NCBI RefSeq assembly: GCF_011386835.1
Contig: NC_088800.1
Coordinates: forward strand, 56,821,439 to 56,885,438
DNA: 64,000 nt
Source of the DNA: Chrysemys picta bellii
Lineage: Eukaryota > Chordata > Testudines > Emydidae
Direction of reading: 5' to 3'
Program-made: the position numbers and the translations under genes
Shown: positions 1 to 10,850 of the stretch, piece after piece
Position numbering within the stretch: the first letter of the stretch is position 1
Layout: every line of letters starts with the position of its first letter
Notes under the pieces: model-generated
What the model saw: only the letters and a program-made list of their open reading frames with translations
The model's database searches: none
Told to the model about the DNA's origin: nothing

Positions 1-430
1 CCCTATGTAACCTATTCCAGTGCTTAACTATCATTACAGTTAGAAAGTTTTTCCTAATATTGAACCAAAATGTCCCTTGCTGCAAACTAAGCCAAGTACT
101 TCTTGTCCTACCCCTGGTACTTGCAGTGAACATTTGATCAGTCTTTTTATAACAACCTTTGACATATTTGAAGATTATTATCATGTTCCTCCCAACCTTC
201 TCATCTTTAAAATTACACATGCCCATTTCTTTCACCCTTTCCTCTTAAGTCAGGTTTTCTAAACCTATCATTTTTATTGCTCACCTCTGGCTTCTCTCCA
301 ATTTGTCCACATCTTTCTTAAAATGTGGTGCCTGAAATGACACAGTACTCCAGCTGATTAGTATCACACCCAAGACAGGCCACTTGATACATCCTCCCAG
401 TTTGACAGCAAACAATTGATAACTACTCCT
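1..430 (-). repeat. CR1 LINE 3' fragment, antisense
   Basis: Read on the minus strand this matches the end of CR1 ORF2 and its 3' region. On the plus strand one sees the usual antisense phrases such as 'gtttttcctaatattgaacc', 'caatttgtccacatct' and 'cacagtactccag'. It is old, full of small differences from younger CR1 copies in this window (compare 20672-21542), and has no open frame. The left end is cut by the window edge. Confidence 0.8.
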
Positions 431-471
431 TGAGTACGGTTTTTCAACCAATGGTGTACCCATCTGTAGAG

Positions 472-925
472 GTGCGGACTCACCCCTGCAGCGCCTCCTG
501 CTGGTCATCTCAGGAATTAGCTCTTCCAGCATCCTGGAGCGCCCCCTGCAGGCTGGTGATCCACCTTACCTGTGGCCCCGTGTCCCTCCCAGGACCCCTG
601 TGCCCTTGTACCTCGGGTGCTGCCCCCTGGTAGTAACCCCTCAGTCTTAGGGTCTCCCCTCCCTGGGGAACCCCCACCCACTAGTCCCGCCTCACCTCAG
701 TATAAGGCTACTGCCAATCATCGTCTAGCCCCACGCCCTGGGGCAGACAGCAGTATCAGCCTACTCATCACTGGCAAGGTTGGGTTTGGACCTGCTGCCT
801 TTGCCTACGCCGGGCTACCCTCTGCAACCCCCAGTACCTCTTGGCCTTCTGCTAGGCCACAGCCTGGGGCTTTCCAGGCTGGAGCTCCCCAGCCTGTCCC
901 CAGCCCTGCTCCACTCAGGTTCCCT
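472..925 (-). repeat. LTR fragment, same family as the solo LTR at 25065-25729
   Basis: The stretch is the reverse complement of the 3' two thirds of the LTR at 25065-25729. Shared blocks include 'cctcctgctggtcatc', 'gggaattagctc'-like sequence and 'ctgcaacccccagtacc'. Neither terminus is preserved, so no TSD can be tested. Confidence 0.6.
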
Positions 926-934
926 GTCTCTAGC

Positions 935-1005
935 CAGTGCTGGCTCTAGGCACCAGCAAAGCAAGCAAGTGCTTGGGGCAGCCCATTTGCAGGGGCGGCA
1001 GGGAT
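935..1005 (+). mobile_element. Fragment of a short hAT-like MITE
   Basis: It begins with 'cagtgctggctctaggcac' followed by 'gtgcttggggcagcc', the left end of the family that is complete at 10216-10428. Only the first 70 bases or so are clear; the right end is missing. Confidence 0.6.
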
Positions 1006-1215
1006 CCAGCATGGGAGCTGAGAACTAACAGGGGGCCCTGGGAGCTGTAGTTCCTTGGTTAGCTTCCTGCCTATAGAGCCAGCCCTGGAGCAGGGAAAGA
1101 ACTACATTTCCCAGCATTCCCTTGGCCACTACCAACGGGAAAGAGGGGGAGGGAGTGAGGAAGCTGAGACCTCATGCTGCAGCCTGCTGTGAATGGAGAG
1201 CTGCACTGGGAAGGA

Positions 1216-1790
1216 TAGGGATACCATATTTTAACATTCAAAAAATAGGACACTCCATGGGGAGGGAGGGTAGGCCCACCCTGCCACCATCCACTCCGAC
1301 TGCCCCCCCCCCCACAGAAACCCCAACCCATCCAACTCACCCTGCTCCCTGATCACCCCCTCCTGGGACCCCACCCCCTATCTAAGCCTCCCTTCTCCTT
1401 GTCCCCAACTGCCCCCTCCTGGGACCCCCCCCCCAACTTCCCCCCTAGGACCTCACCCCCTACCTGACCCCTGACAAACCCCTGGGACTCCCATGCCTAT
1501 CCAACTGCTGTCTGTCCCCTGACTGCCCCCCCAAACCCCTGACCCATCTAACCCCCCCTTCTCCCTGTCCCTGATTGCCCCCCCCCCGAATCTCCGCCCC
1601 ATCCAACCCCCCCTGCTCCCTGTCCCTTGACTGCCCCCCTGGAGTCCCCTACCCCTTCTCCAGCCCCCCAGCCCCCTTACCGTGCCACTCAGACCAGCGT
1701 GTCTGGCTTCGCACAGCGCCAGACATGCTGCTGCATACATGCTGCCGTGCTCCCCTGCGGAGCCACAGCCTCCCCCCGCCCAGCACCTGC
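1216..1790. mobile_element. hAT-like element remnant with C-rich interior
   Basis: The left end 'agggataccatattttaac' followed by 'taggacactcc' matches the left end of the complete element at 31086-31510. The interior, from about 1290, is C-rich with irregular repeats of 'cccctgaccc' and 'catccaacccccc', very like the interior at 8750-9080. The right terminus was not found. Confidence 0.5.
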
Positions 1791-2245
1791 CTTCCAGATT
1801 TGAACACCTCAGAATTCAGGAGTGCTCAAGCTCAGTTTGGGCGGCTGTTACTTCATTTCTCCCAAATCAAATATACTGATCCACTGTAACTTGCTATAGA
1901 AAAAGTAGGATAAAATTGAGCAAGAAATGCTTCCCAGTGGTTATTAGGACTGGAATTGCTATTTTCAACAGCCATTGCCTTTTTGTTTTGTTTGTTTGTT
2001 TAAAAGGAAAACAGTTGGCAAATTCCCCAGAGAAAGAAAGAGTGGAACAAAAGAATAATAAAGGCACCTCAACTTTTCCTCATTTATGTAGGACAGTCTT
2101 ATAATATGCATCCAGATATCCTCCAATCACACAAGCTGAAAATTGTTCCACTTTACTGCAGTTCTGTAACCATATGGGAACCAATCCTGTCTGTGTTCTG
2201 TGCACCCCTAAAATTCCTGCTGAATGACCTGCCCTGGGAGTGAGT
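1791..2245. other. No recognisable feature
   Basis: AT-richer DNA without a convincing frame, RNA gene or mobile-element terminus. The text around 1850-1910 resembles dispersed old repeat DNA but I cannot name it. Confidence 0.4.
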
Positions 2246-2249
2246 TACC

Positions 2250-2544
2250 AGTGATCCAGGGCTGCGGCAGAAGGAGGGTGCAGGTGGGGGAGGGGGGGAG
2301 AGCCCAGGGCTGGGGCGGCAGGAGGTGTGTGGGGGGGGTAAGGGGGAGCCCAGGGCTGGGGCAGCAGGGGGGTGCAGGTTGGGGGGGGGAGAGCCCAGGG
2401 CTGGAGCGGCAGAGGGGTGTGGGTGGTCGGGGAGAGCCCAGGGCTGGGGTGGCAGGGGGGTGTGGCGAGGAACCCAGGGCTGGGACGGGGGGCAGCCAAC
2501 ATTTTTTTTTGCTTGGGGCAGTAAAAAACCTAGAGCTGGACCTG
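2250..2544. repeat. G-rich minisatellite ending in a hAT-type terminus
   Basis: From 2255 to about 2490 a unit of roughly 35-45 bases containing 'agcccagggctggggcggcag' is repeated imperfectly six to seven times. It is followed by 'gcttggggcagtaaaaaacc' and 'tagagctggacctg', which is the right end of the MITE family complete at 10216-10428. This suggests a member of that family whose interior was replaced or expanded by the tandem repeat. The left end is not clear. Confidence 0.6.
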
Positions 2545-2760
2545 TCTCTAGCTCCCTGCAGCCAGGCCCTTCTCTCTCTGAATGCAGAGAGAGACTGTTG
2601 AGCTCCTGGCTCCCAGCCTCTTATATAGGGCCAGCTAAGGCCTGATTGGGGTGTGGCCCAGCTGCGGCTGCTTCCCCAATCAGCCCAGCTTTTAGAACTG
2701 AAGCCCTTTCCAGGGCTGCTTTTACCCTTCAGGGCAGGAGCGGGTATCCACCCCGCTACA
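2545..2760 (-). repeat. LTR fragment, antisense, ending ...ccccgctaca
   Basis: The right edge 'ggtatccaccccgctaca' is the reverse complement of an LTR start of the type 'tgtagcggggtgg', close to the start of the solo LTR at 25065 ('tgtagcagggtgg'). It shares the 'cagcctcttatatagggcc' TATA-like region and a 'ccaatcag' block. The left end is lost at the G-rich element. Confidence 0.6.
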
Positions 2761-2769
2761 CCATTGTAT

Positions 2770-3100
2770 TGTAATATCATAGAGACAACACTTCCCTAGC
2801 TTGCTTATGAGAATGTCATGTGGGCTTGTGTCAAAAGCCTTACTAAAGTCAAGTAGGGTGACCAGACAGCAAGTGTGAAAAATCGGGACCGGGGTGGGGG
2901 ATATAGGAGCCTATATAAGAAAAAGACCCCAAAATCAGGACTATCACTATAAAATTGGGACATCTGGTCACCCTAAAGTCAAGACATCAAGGTGTATCAC
3001 ATCTGCTGCTTCCACCCCATCGACTAGGCTGGTTACCCTGTCAAAGAAGGAAATTAGATTGATTTGACATGATTTCTTTTTCATGATCATGTTCGCTAGT
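2770..3100 (-). repeat. CR1 LINE fragment, antisense, split by a MITE
   Basis: Antisense CR1 reverse-transcriptase region: 'gtcaaaagccttactaaagtc' before the inserted MITE and 'aagtcaagacatcaagg' through 'ctgtcaaagaaggaaattag' after it. The two halves join cleanly when 2856-2973 is removed. Confidence 0.8.
2856..2973. mobile_element. 118-bp MITE with TA target duplication
   Basis: The ends are inverted: left 'gggtgaccagacagc', right 'acatctggtcaccc'. TA flanks both sides (2854-2855 and 2974-2975), as in Tc1/mariner-type insertions. It sits inside the antisense CR1 fragment, so it is younger than that copy. There is no coding capacity. Confidence 0.8.
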
Positions 3101-3253
3101 ACGGGCCAGCAGCTCCCATTGGCCTGGAGCAGCCAAACGCGGCCACTGGGAGCTGCGATCAGCCAAACCTGCGGACGCAGCAGGTAAATAAACCGGCCCG
3201 GCCCGCCAGGGGCTTTCCCTACACAAGTGGCGTCCCAAGTTTGGGAAACACTG
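3100..3253. mobile_element. hAT-type element, right-end fragment
   Basis: The end 'gtcccaagtttgggaaacactg' is a hAT-like terminus and is followed at once by 'ctctaggg', a plausible target sequence for hAT. The interior carries 'agctcccattggcc', common in other hAT MITEs here. The left end is missing. Confidence 0.55.
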
Positions 3254-3289
3254 CTCTAGGGCTTGGATCCACAAAGGGATTTAGGCATT

Positions 3290-3612
3290 GCTACTCCAAC
3301 CTTTTAAATATTTAATAATGAGCTTTTCAGTCTTGTAGACAAAGGTACAATCCAATCCAATGGCAGGAAGTTGAAGCTAGACAAATTCAGACTGGAAATA
3401 AGGCATAATTTTTTTAACAGTGAGAGTAATTAACCATTGGAACAAAGGCTCATAGTGGATTCTCTATCGCTGATGATTTTTAAATCAAGACTGGATGTTT
3501 TTCTAAAATATCTGCTCTATGAACTGTTTTGGGGAAGTTCTGTGGCCTGTGTTATGTAGGTCAGATTAGATGGTCACAATGGTCCCTTCTGATCTTGGAA
3601 TCTATGAATCAG
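3290..3612 (+). repeat. CR1 LINE 3' end, sense
   Basis: Sense CR1 tail: 'ttgaagctagacaaattcag', 'taattaaccattggaac', 'gtcagattagatggtcac' and the terminal 'cttggaatctatgaat'. It is 5'-truncated, as is usual for CR1, with no open frame. Confidence 0.85.
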
Positions 3613-4139
3613 GTGAATTGCAGACTAATAAGGAAGAGTTATAATCACCTGGATTATCATGATATGTTAGGGACAAAGTAGCCTGGCTTTTTAAAAAGAA
3701 AATCATGTCTTTTAGCACAGTTATCCCTAAAATATCACAAGTAAGTGCTCCACTCAGAGCGGTGCTGGGATGACTGACGAGATGTTTTGGGGAGTGTCAC
3801 AGAAGCTCTTGTAATGCTGAGATTCTTGGAGCTTGGATCCAAATGCTTCCAGGTTGCTGACTGAAACACAACACAACTCTGTGTAAACCAAAAAGGAATG
3901 GCTGGCCACTGGTTTTATTTGTGAACAGTTTCATGAATATGTAGAAATCAGGCTTGAAAGAAGCAGAGCATAAGCCTTAGGGAGGCGTATTACAGAAACT
4001 ACTGTGCCAAGTACCACTCAGACTTTAGTAGGTGACCATGGCATTACAAAATCGCTCATACAGTGTGGAATACAGGCCCAGTAAGGAAACTCTTATAACA
4101 GATGCTTCAACGAGCTTCTATCACTAGCAGAATCAGGAA
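3613..4139. other. No recognisable feature
   Basis: No supported gene, RNA or mobile-element terminus seen. There are short AT-rich stretches and no convincing open frame. Confidence 0.4.
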
Positions 4140-5035
4140 ATACAGGGAGAGAACTTTGAAGAAAATATGATTCAATTTCTAACCATTTCCAAAACAAAAT
4201 TTGACAAATGGAAATGAGAAGCACAAAATGACCCAGACTTACAACAATTGGATATATAAAAAGGGATAAAAAGGCATGTTGATAGCAATAAATATACATT
4301 AGATGGTCAGAAATGCAGCTAATTGATACGGGAAGCTAAAGATTTAAATGAAAACTTTATTGCCAGTGGGCTTAAGGATAATAAGGATTTTTTAAAAATA
4401 TGTCAGGAACAAAAGGAATCCTAGTAATGCCATATCTTCATTATTTAATGGAGATGGTAAAATTGTTGTTAATGATGCAGAAAAGGTAGGAGTGATCAAT
4501 AAATATTTCTATTCTGAATTTGAAAACAAGCTGGATGATGCACTCATATCATATAATGTCAGGATAGTACTTTGTATTCCAACAGTAACCAGGGAGGATG
4601 TTAAATAGCATCTACTAAACATTTTAAAATCCCAAAAGTTTTAAAGAACTGTCCGAGTGGCTCTCTGAACCATTGATATTTAACAAACTTTGAAACACCG
4701 GGGAAGTACCAGAGGGTTTGAAAAAAGCTAATCGTGCCAATATTTAAAAAGAATAAAAGAGATGACCGTTAGCCTGGCATCGATCCCTGGCAAAATAATG
4801 GAATGGCTGATGTGGGATCTACCAATAAAGAATTAAAGGATAAAAAAATAATTAACGCCACTCAGTATTGTAAAGGGGTCTTGTCAAATGTACTTGATGT
4901 TGTTTTTGATGAAATCACATGTTTCTCTGATAAAGGTAACTATGTTGATGTAATGTACTTGGACTTTTGTAGTACGATCTACAATTTTGGCCCTAGATGT
5001 ATGAATTGCATTTGGCTGCATTGAAATGGATATTA
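4140..5035 (+). pseudogene. CR1 LINE pol remnant (endonuclease-RT linker to early RT)
   Basis: Sense CR1 body, heavily mutated. Recognisable are a stretch around 4380-4560 matching the region before the reverse transcriptase, the 'accggggaagtaccagag' block near 4696, and the RT palm segment near 4955-4985 reading VMYLDF, where an intact copy would continue into the catalytic KAFD-type motif; here the frame is lost. CR1 RT copies its own RNA into the genome. This copy is dead: several stops and indels, no YADD segment left. The adjoining 5040-5230 piece faces the other way, so the copy was truncated or rearranged. Confidence 0.75.
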
Positions 5036-5039
5036 TTTG

Positions 5040-5230
5040 AGTGTGCCCAGATTATCAAGTAATCGAGGTTGCTATAGTGACCTATCCTCATTACTGATCA
5101 CCCCACCAGTCTTTGTGTCATCTGCAAATTTTACAGGCAGTGATTTTATATTTTCATCCAGATCATTGATAAAGATATTGAATAGCATTGGGCTGAGAAT
5201 CAGCCCTGCAAGATCCACTAGGAATATTCT
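5040..5230 (-). repeat. CR1 LINE fragment, antisense
   Basis: Phrases such as 'tgtgtcatctgcaaatttta' and 'gataaagatattgaatagc' are standard antisense CR1 RT sequence. It adjoins the sense CR1 piece on its left, which suggests an inversion or two separate insertions. Confidence 0.75.
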
Positions 5231-6039
5231 CCATTAATATGTTGAGATCTATCAAACAGACAGCTTTTAATGCATTTAATATGGGCCGTGTAGCATTGGT
5301 AGAGTGCTAGTTCTTTAATCAGACTGTAGTGCATTTGTATGTTGAACTACTTGCAGAAATCGGAGTACATTATATTAATCAGACATTTAGTCTTGTTTAA
5401 GAATTATATTAAGTTTCTGTGATGAGACCTATTATCCGTGAAACCATATTAATTGCCATTAACTGTATCTCTAACCTCTACCCTGGAGACTGGTGATAAA
5501 TCCTGTGCCCAGACATAAGGTGTGAATGCAAACCCACTGTTACCCAGGATCAGTGTGGGGGTGTCAGGAATTCAATATAGGCCCTGGCCATGGGAATGAG
5601 GCGCTTACTAGCAAGAGCAATGACCCACCCACCCTGCCACAAATTTCGCTTGTCAGGGGGCGCATGCTGCCTACATCAGTAGCAGCTGAGCAAAGCAGGT
5701 CTTCCTGAGGCCATGAAACATGGGATTGGGATCATTGGGGCAGAGTGGGGCCACTCCTTTGTGTCCCTGCTGTTCCTTTCTCTCAGAGCTCCCAGGAGCA
5801 GGGTTGACACAAGTAGTTCTGGGATTTGGTTCACAGGCCTCCCTTGCTTCACTTAGTTGAGACAAACATTAGGTTGTTCCAGCTTTCTGACTTCTCCCTG
5901 TCGTTTCCATGGGGACTGTTGCTGTCAGAAGTTTGTTCTAAGAATCCGAGGCGGGAGTGAATCTGTGAGCAGGCGAGTGGCTATCTCAAGTGCTGGGCTG
6001 CAGCTGCCAGTGCAGCCTTCCCTCCAGTACACAAAGAGC
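5231..6039. other. No recognisable feature
   Basis: I see no supported gene or element end. Short open frames here have no recognisable domain. Confidence 0.4.
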
Positions 6040-7060
6040 CAAGAGGTTGCTCTTCCTTAGACAGCCAGTCTCCGGGAAAGGGCAAAGAGCAGGGGCAGAG
6101 AAAATGAGTAGCCAGGTCACTGGGGAAGCCAAAGCCTGTGGAATATGGGGGTGCAACTGGCAGCCCAGCCAGAACAGCCACCCAGAGAGTCATGGAAAGG
6201 TCAGAGTGCAGCGCTGTTAGGAAAAGACCTGATTGACAGGGCAGGCAGGCCAATGAGGGAATCAGGAGACCAGTCCAGTCCTCTCCCTGTGAGCTGGAGC
6301 TATCTGGGTCAGAGTGGGGCCGAGCTAAGGGGAGAGCAGGGGCGAGAGCTGAGCTGCCAGCCAGAGCTAGAGGGGCCAGACGAGCAGCCCAGGGAGCTGC
6401 GCTAGAAGCAGAGCAGCAGCTGTGCTGAGGCACAGTGGTGGAGCTGGGGCTGGGGCTGGGGCTGGAACAGTCCGGAGCTGGGTGCGGTGAGCAGCTGGGG
6501 AGAGCAGGGGGGATCCTGGGCAGCGGGCCCAGCGTAGGGAGACGCCCCCAGCCAAGATGCCCCTTGCAGGGTGCACTGGGAGGGGGGATTGTAACCCGAC
6601 AGAGGGTGGGGGGGTGATGCTGGGGGAAAGGGCCCTGTCACCTAGAGTCTGAAGGCGTGTGGCCACCGCCAGAGCAAGTGTCCGACCCACAGCATCCCTG
6701 CAACACAGCCAGGGCCTGGGCAGGAGGCCTGGGATCTGTGAGGGACAGACTGAACTGCCCTTACATTCCAGTGACGGCTGGTTGTGGTGTTCCTGTGCCA
6801 CAGAGCAGGGTTACGTGTTTTCCTTTCACCTTGCCCATTTTTTTCCTTATTTTTTTTAACTGACTGCTGCTTAATAAATTATATTTTGCTTGAATTGTAT
6901 TAAATGGTCAGTGGGTCAGGGAAGTATCCAAATCAGAGAGAGCACCCCAGAGTGGGAACATCCTAGCCCCTGTCCTAAGTGACCATGACAATATTGGGGG
7001 TCAACCCCCCCAGAAATCCTGGGCCCAGCCTTGTTGGGGTTACAAGGACTTTGTCACACA
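6040..7060 (+). repeat. LTR-like sequence with polyadenylation signal
   Basis: The layout is GC-rich and promoter-like, then a T-rich stretch, then 'ttaataaatt' at about 6871-6880 (AATAAA at 6873-6878), then a short tail ending near 'ccttgttggggttacaagg'. It also holds a short GGGGCT tandem repeat at 6443-6465. The order resembles a turtle gypsy-type solo LTR, but I could not fix either terminus or a TSD, so the boundaries are approximate. Confidence 0.4.
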
Positions 7061-7760
7061 GGAGAGTGGAAGGGGAGCCCTCGAGGTATGGCAGGCCTCT
7101 GGATAAAGGGAGTGGGAGAGAAGACTCAGATCCTTTCGCTAGCCCATTTCACCAGGGTAGTGTATAAGCCAGGAAAGATCCTCACAATAGCGGGACCATT
7201 CCCCCACTTTCACTGGCACAAAGCACAGTACAAAAGGCTTTATCATAATCACCATTGTCAGGTTTCTTCCCATTGACATTTATGTCCATACTGCCTCTTC
7301 ATTTTTTTTCTCTTTAGGTCCAAAACTGTCTAAAGTTCCTGGTGTTTCCAGTATTTCTAGGCAGATGGGCTGCTGTATCTGGACCCCTGCAGCTTTCTCT
7401 GGCTGGTCAGCTCCATCCCTATACAGAGTTGTAGGAACTGAGGCTAGAGGTGACAAGTTGAGGTATTCACCCCAACGTCCTGATCAAATTCCAACATGGA
7501 AAATAACATTCAGCACCCCACCCCCAAAATCTGCCTGCTCCTCCCAGCGGCTATTTCTGTTGCATAACAAGATTCCCATTCACATCCTGTCCTAAATAAC
7601 TGCGGCATTGCTGCTGAACAGCTGCCATGTCCTTCCCAAGAGCTCATTGCATTTCGGAGACATGCAAAGTGCTTCCTGGAACAAACCCCACTCTCCCTTT
7701 TCCAGGAGAAACTTCCATTGTGGCCAGTGTGCATTTTGGCTGAGTGGGGATGCAGAAATA
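7061..7760. other. No recognisable feature
   Basis: Unique-looking DNA. Possible old repeat text at 7600-7690 could not be named. No RNA gene and no supported coding exon. Confidence 0.4.
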
Positions 7761-8057
7761 GGGCACGTCTACACTTACCTCCGGGTCCGGTGGCAGGCAA
7801 TCGATGTTCTGGGATCGATTTATCGCGTCTGGTCTAGACGCGATAAATCGATCCCAGATCGATCCCGGAAGTGCTCGCCGTCGACGCCGGTACTCCAGCT
7901 CGGCGAGAGCAGTACGCGGCATCGATGGGGGAGCCTCCCTGCCGCGTCTGGACCCGCGGTAAGTTCGGACTAAGGTACTTCGAATTCAGCTACGTTATTA
8001 ACGTGGCTGAATTTGCGTACCTTAGTCCGAAGTGGGGGGTTAGTGTGGACCAGGCCC
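7761..8057 (+). mobile_element. Hairpin-rich Harbinger-type MITE, long form
   Basis: The ends are 'gggcacgtctacacttacc' and 'gttagtgtggaccaggccc', partly inverted. The element is CpG-rich and shares its whole right half, in opposite orientation, with the MITE at 10596-10847. It contains a 68-bp hairpin at 7964-8031 and an extra perfect 20-bp palindrome (7811-7830 with 7836-7855, 5-bp loop) absent from the second copy. The 3-bp flanks do not match (ata/aag). Confidence 0.75.
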
Positions 8058-8404
8058 AAGTTTGGAAATAACCTTGGGATCTTCTGGAATGGAAGGCAGT
8101 GGGTGTATATGAAGCTGAGGAAAGGAAAAGGATGGACCAAGACACTTAGGTGTGTGGAGAAGAGACAGTGCTTGGCTCTAGTGAGTATAATGGAAATTCT
8201 GTTTTGGGGCTGCTGGACACAGACAGACCCTGTGGTTCCCTCTGGCTCTCCAGCTCCCAGCCATGTAAATGCACAGAGCCTACCTAAGTCCTGGCCTGGC
8301 CTGGTCAGATATGGAAGGGATGGCTGGCTACAGTGGACAAGTCCAAGAGCCACAGGGTACCTGGTGCAGGACCTGGCTGCTGAGTTAGCTGTAGTGTGGG
8401 GGTG
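8058..8404. other. No recognisable feature
   Basis: No gene or repeat terminus that I can support between the two mobile elements. Confidence 0.4.
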
Positions 8405-8617
8405 TCTGTGAGAAGCTTCAGGAAGCGCTGCAGCCCCTGGGCCAATGGGAGCTGTGGGGGGCGGTACCTGGAGGCATGGGCAATGCACAGCGCCCTCCCG
8501 GGGGCTGCAGGGAAGTGGTGCTGGCCGCTTCCACAGAGCGGCGCGGGGCCTGTGCTGCCACGGGGGGCAATCCCGCGGGCCGGATCCGGCCCACGGGCTG
8601 TAGTTTGCCCACCCCTG
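8405..8617. mobile_element. hAT-type element, right-end fragment
   Basis: The end 'tagtttgcccacccctg' at 8601-8617 is the standard right terminus of the local hAT MITEs, preceded by 'gggccggatccggccc'. It is followed by 'ctctatgg', a likely target copy. The interior has 'gggccaatgggagctg'. The left end is absent, so the left limit is approximate. Confidence 0.65.
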
Positions 8618-8636
8618 CTCTATGGTGACTCTAGGC

Positions 8637-9322
8637 CAGGAGTGGGCAAACTTTTTGGCCTGAGGGCCATATTGGGGTTGCAAAACGGTATGGAGGGCTG
8701 GGTAGGGAAGGCTGTGCCTCCCCAGACAGCCTGGCCCCCGCCCCCTATTCGCCCTCTTCCACTTCCCACCCCGACTGCCCCCCTCAGAACCCCTGACCCA
8801 TCCAACCCCCCCGCTCCTTGTCCCCTGACCGCCTCCCCCCGGGATCCCACCCCAATCCAACCCCTCCCCCCCGCTCCCTGTCCCCTGACTTCTCCGACCC
8901 CTATCCAAACCCCCGACAGCCCCCCCAGACTCTCACGCCTATCCAACCCCCCTGTTCCCCATCCCCTGACCGCCCCCCCCAGAACCTCCACCCCATCCAA
9001 CCACCCGCTGCTCCCTGTCCCCTGACTGCCCCCCAGGACCCCCTACCCCTTATCCAACTCCACCACTCCCCGCTCCCTTACCATGTCACTCAGAGCAGCA
9101 GAACTGTCTTATTGGAAAGCCTGGGAGGTGGGCGGGTGCAAGCCACACAGCCCAGCATGAGTGGCGGGCCAGAGTGCTCCCCCCACGGCAGCGTGACTGC
9201 GGGGGAGAGGAGACAGCAGGGGAGGGGCCAGGAGTTAGCCTCCCCGTCCGGGAGATAAGGGGCCGGGCAGGACGGTCCCGCAGGCCAGATGTGGCCTGCA
9301 GGCCGTAGTTTGACCACCTCTG
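8637..9322. mobile_element. Complete non-autonomous hAT element, TSD CTCTAGGC
   Basis: Termini 'caggagtgggcaaac' and 'gtttgaccacctctg' are inverted. The 8-bp sequence CTCTAGGC flanks both sides exactly (8629-8636 and 9323-9330). The interior 8750-9060 is a C-rich irregular tandem repeat with 'catccaaccccc' units. No transposase frame. Confidence 0.9.
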
Positions 9323-9330
9323 CTCTAGGC

Positions 9331-10207
9331 CCACAGAGCCTTGGCAGCAAGGGTGGGGACTTGGGCATGGTTTCTGCTCCCTTTGCACTGCTTGTTCAGC
9401 ATAAAGGAAGGGTAACAGGGCAGACTGTCTGGCCCACTGACCTTTCTCAAATAACATGTTTGGCCCCAGGCTGCGAGGGTTCAACAGCACAGCTCTAAAA
9501 TGTCTTGCCGCCCAGCACTGGCTGTGTGATTCACTCTGGAGATAGGGAACACCCCTGAGTGGATCCATTCAGGAAGGTTAGAGAGGAGCAATAGCATCCC
9601 AGAGAGGAAACCTGGGGTTCTCAGAGGTGATTTAATTGTGAGTCATTGATACAAACAGGGAAGCAAAGCCCAAAGCCCTTGACACAGCAAAGGGAGGAAA
9701 CTTGCCAAACTGTTGCAAAAGAGGCAATGTTAACTCCTTCTCTGCCAGTTCTCCCCAACACCTGTTTTGTTATCTTCACCCATTAATCCTATCTCTACCT
9801 GTCCTCTCCTTCATTCACTATACTGTCCTTCCCCATTAACCCTTTCTCCACTACCCCATGGCCCATATCTACCATTCTGCTCTCCCATTAACATTTTCTC
9901 TGCTTGTCTTCCTGCACCACCACGGCACTCTGCTGCCTATTAATTTTTTCCATGCTCATTTGGATGCTAGCCTACTTTGTTACCTTGTCCATTCACACTT
10001 TTCTTAGTGGTCCCAGTCCTCGAAGATTTCACTACAAATCCCAGACCCTCATGTGGGTAAAAAAGGGTAATTTTAATTGTTGGGTGCCAAGACATTTTAT
10101 TTTAAAATTACTAAAAATATTAGGCCAGCTCTACTAATTGTCTCTCTTACAATTCAGGGGTGTGGATCACATTACTTAGTCACCAGGGTTCTTTTACATA
10201 CTTTCTG
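9331..10207. other. No recognisable feature
   Basis: Pyrimidine-rich plus-strand text at 9730-10000, otherwise nothing I can name. No coding exon supported. Confidence 0.4.
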
Positions 10208-10215
10208 GTCACCAT

Positions 10216-10428
10216 CAGAACCGGCTCCAGGCACCAGCACAGCAAGCAGGTGCTTGGGGCGGCCAATGGAGAGGGGCAGCTCTTCGGCGGCGGATCCCTC
10301 AGTCCCTCTCGAAGGGAAGGACCTGCCGCCGAATTGCCGTCGAAGAACGAAGCGACGGCGGTAGAAGTGCTGATCGCGGCTTTTCCCCCCCGCCACTTGG
10401 GGTGGCAAAAACGCTGGAGCTGGCCCTG
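10216..10428. mobile_element. Complete 213-bp hAT MITE, TSD GTCACCAT
   Basis: Termini 'cagaaccggctccaggc' and 'gctggagctggccctg' are inverted, and GTCACCAT is duplicated exactly at 10208-10215 and 10429-10436. The CpG-rich interior has no frame with a known domain. Relatives lie at 935-1005, 2500-2544 and, as an inverted double copy, 21661-22013. Confidence 0.9.
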
Positions 10429-10595
10429 GTCACCATGATCAAGACCAAGGAAAATAATCACAATTAATAATCATAACTATTTTATTATTAAAGAAAGAAA
10501 AAGAAAACCGTAAACATAAACAAAACAATCCAAATGGTTACTGGTTACTTCTGTTACCAATCTCTTGTATATGTCTCTCTGAGGAGAGTTTCTAA

Positions 10596-10847
10596 GGCCT
10601 GGTCCACACTAACCCCCCACTTCGGACTAAGGTACGCAAATTCAGCTACGTTAATAACGTAGCTGAATTCGAAGTACCTTAGTCCGAACTTACCGCGGGT
10701 CCAGACGCGGCAGGGAGGCTCCCCCGTCGATGCCGCGTACTCCTCTCGCCGAGCTGGAGTACCAGCGTCGACGGCGAGCACTTCCGGGATCGATCCCAGA
10801 ACATTGATTGCCTGCCGCCGGACCCGGAGGTAAGTGTAGACGTACCC
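10596..10847 (-). mobile_element. Hairpin-rich Harbinger-type MITE, short form, TSD TAA
   Basis: Ends 'ggcctggtccacactaac' and 'gtaagtgtagacgtaccc'; TAA flanks both sides (10593-10595 and 10848-10850), the size expected for PIF/Harbinger. It is the reverse-oriented relative of 7761-8057 and carries the same 68-bp hairpin at 10621-10688 but lacks the extra 20-bp palindrome. Confidence 0.85.
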
Positions 10848-10850
10848 TAA

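Noticed and set aside
2208..2780. A 190-residue proline-rich frame
   Set aside because: Translation of a G-rich tandem repeat and an LTR.
7970..8908. A 312-residue minus-strand frame
   Set aside because: It runs through a MITE and two hAT elements; no domain.
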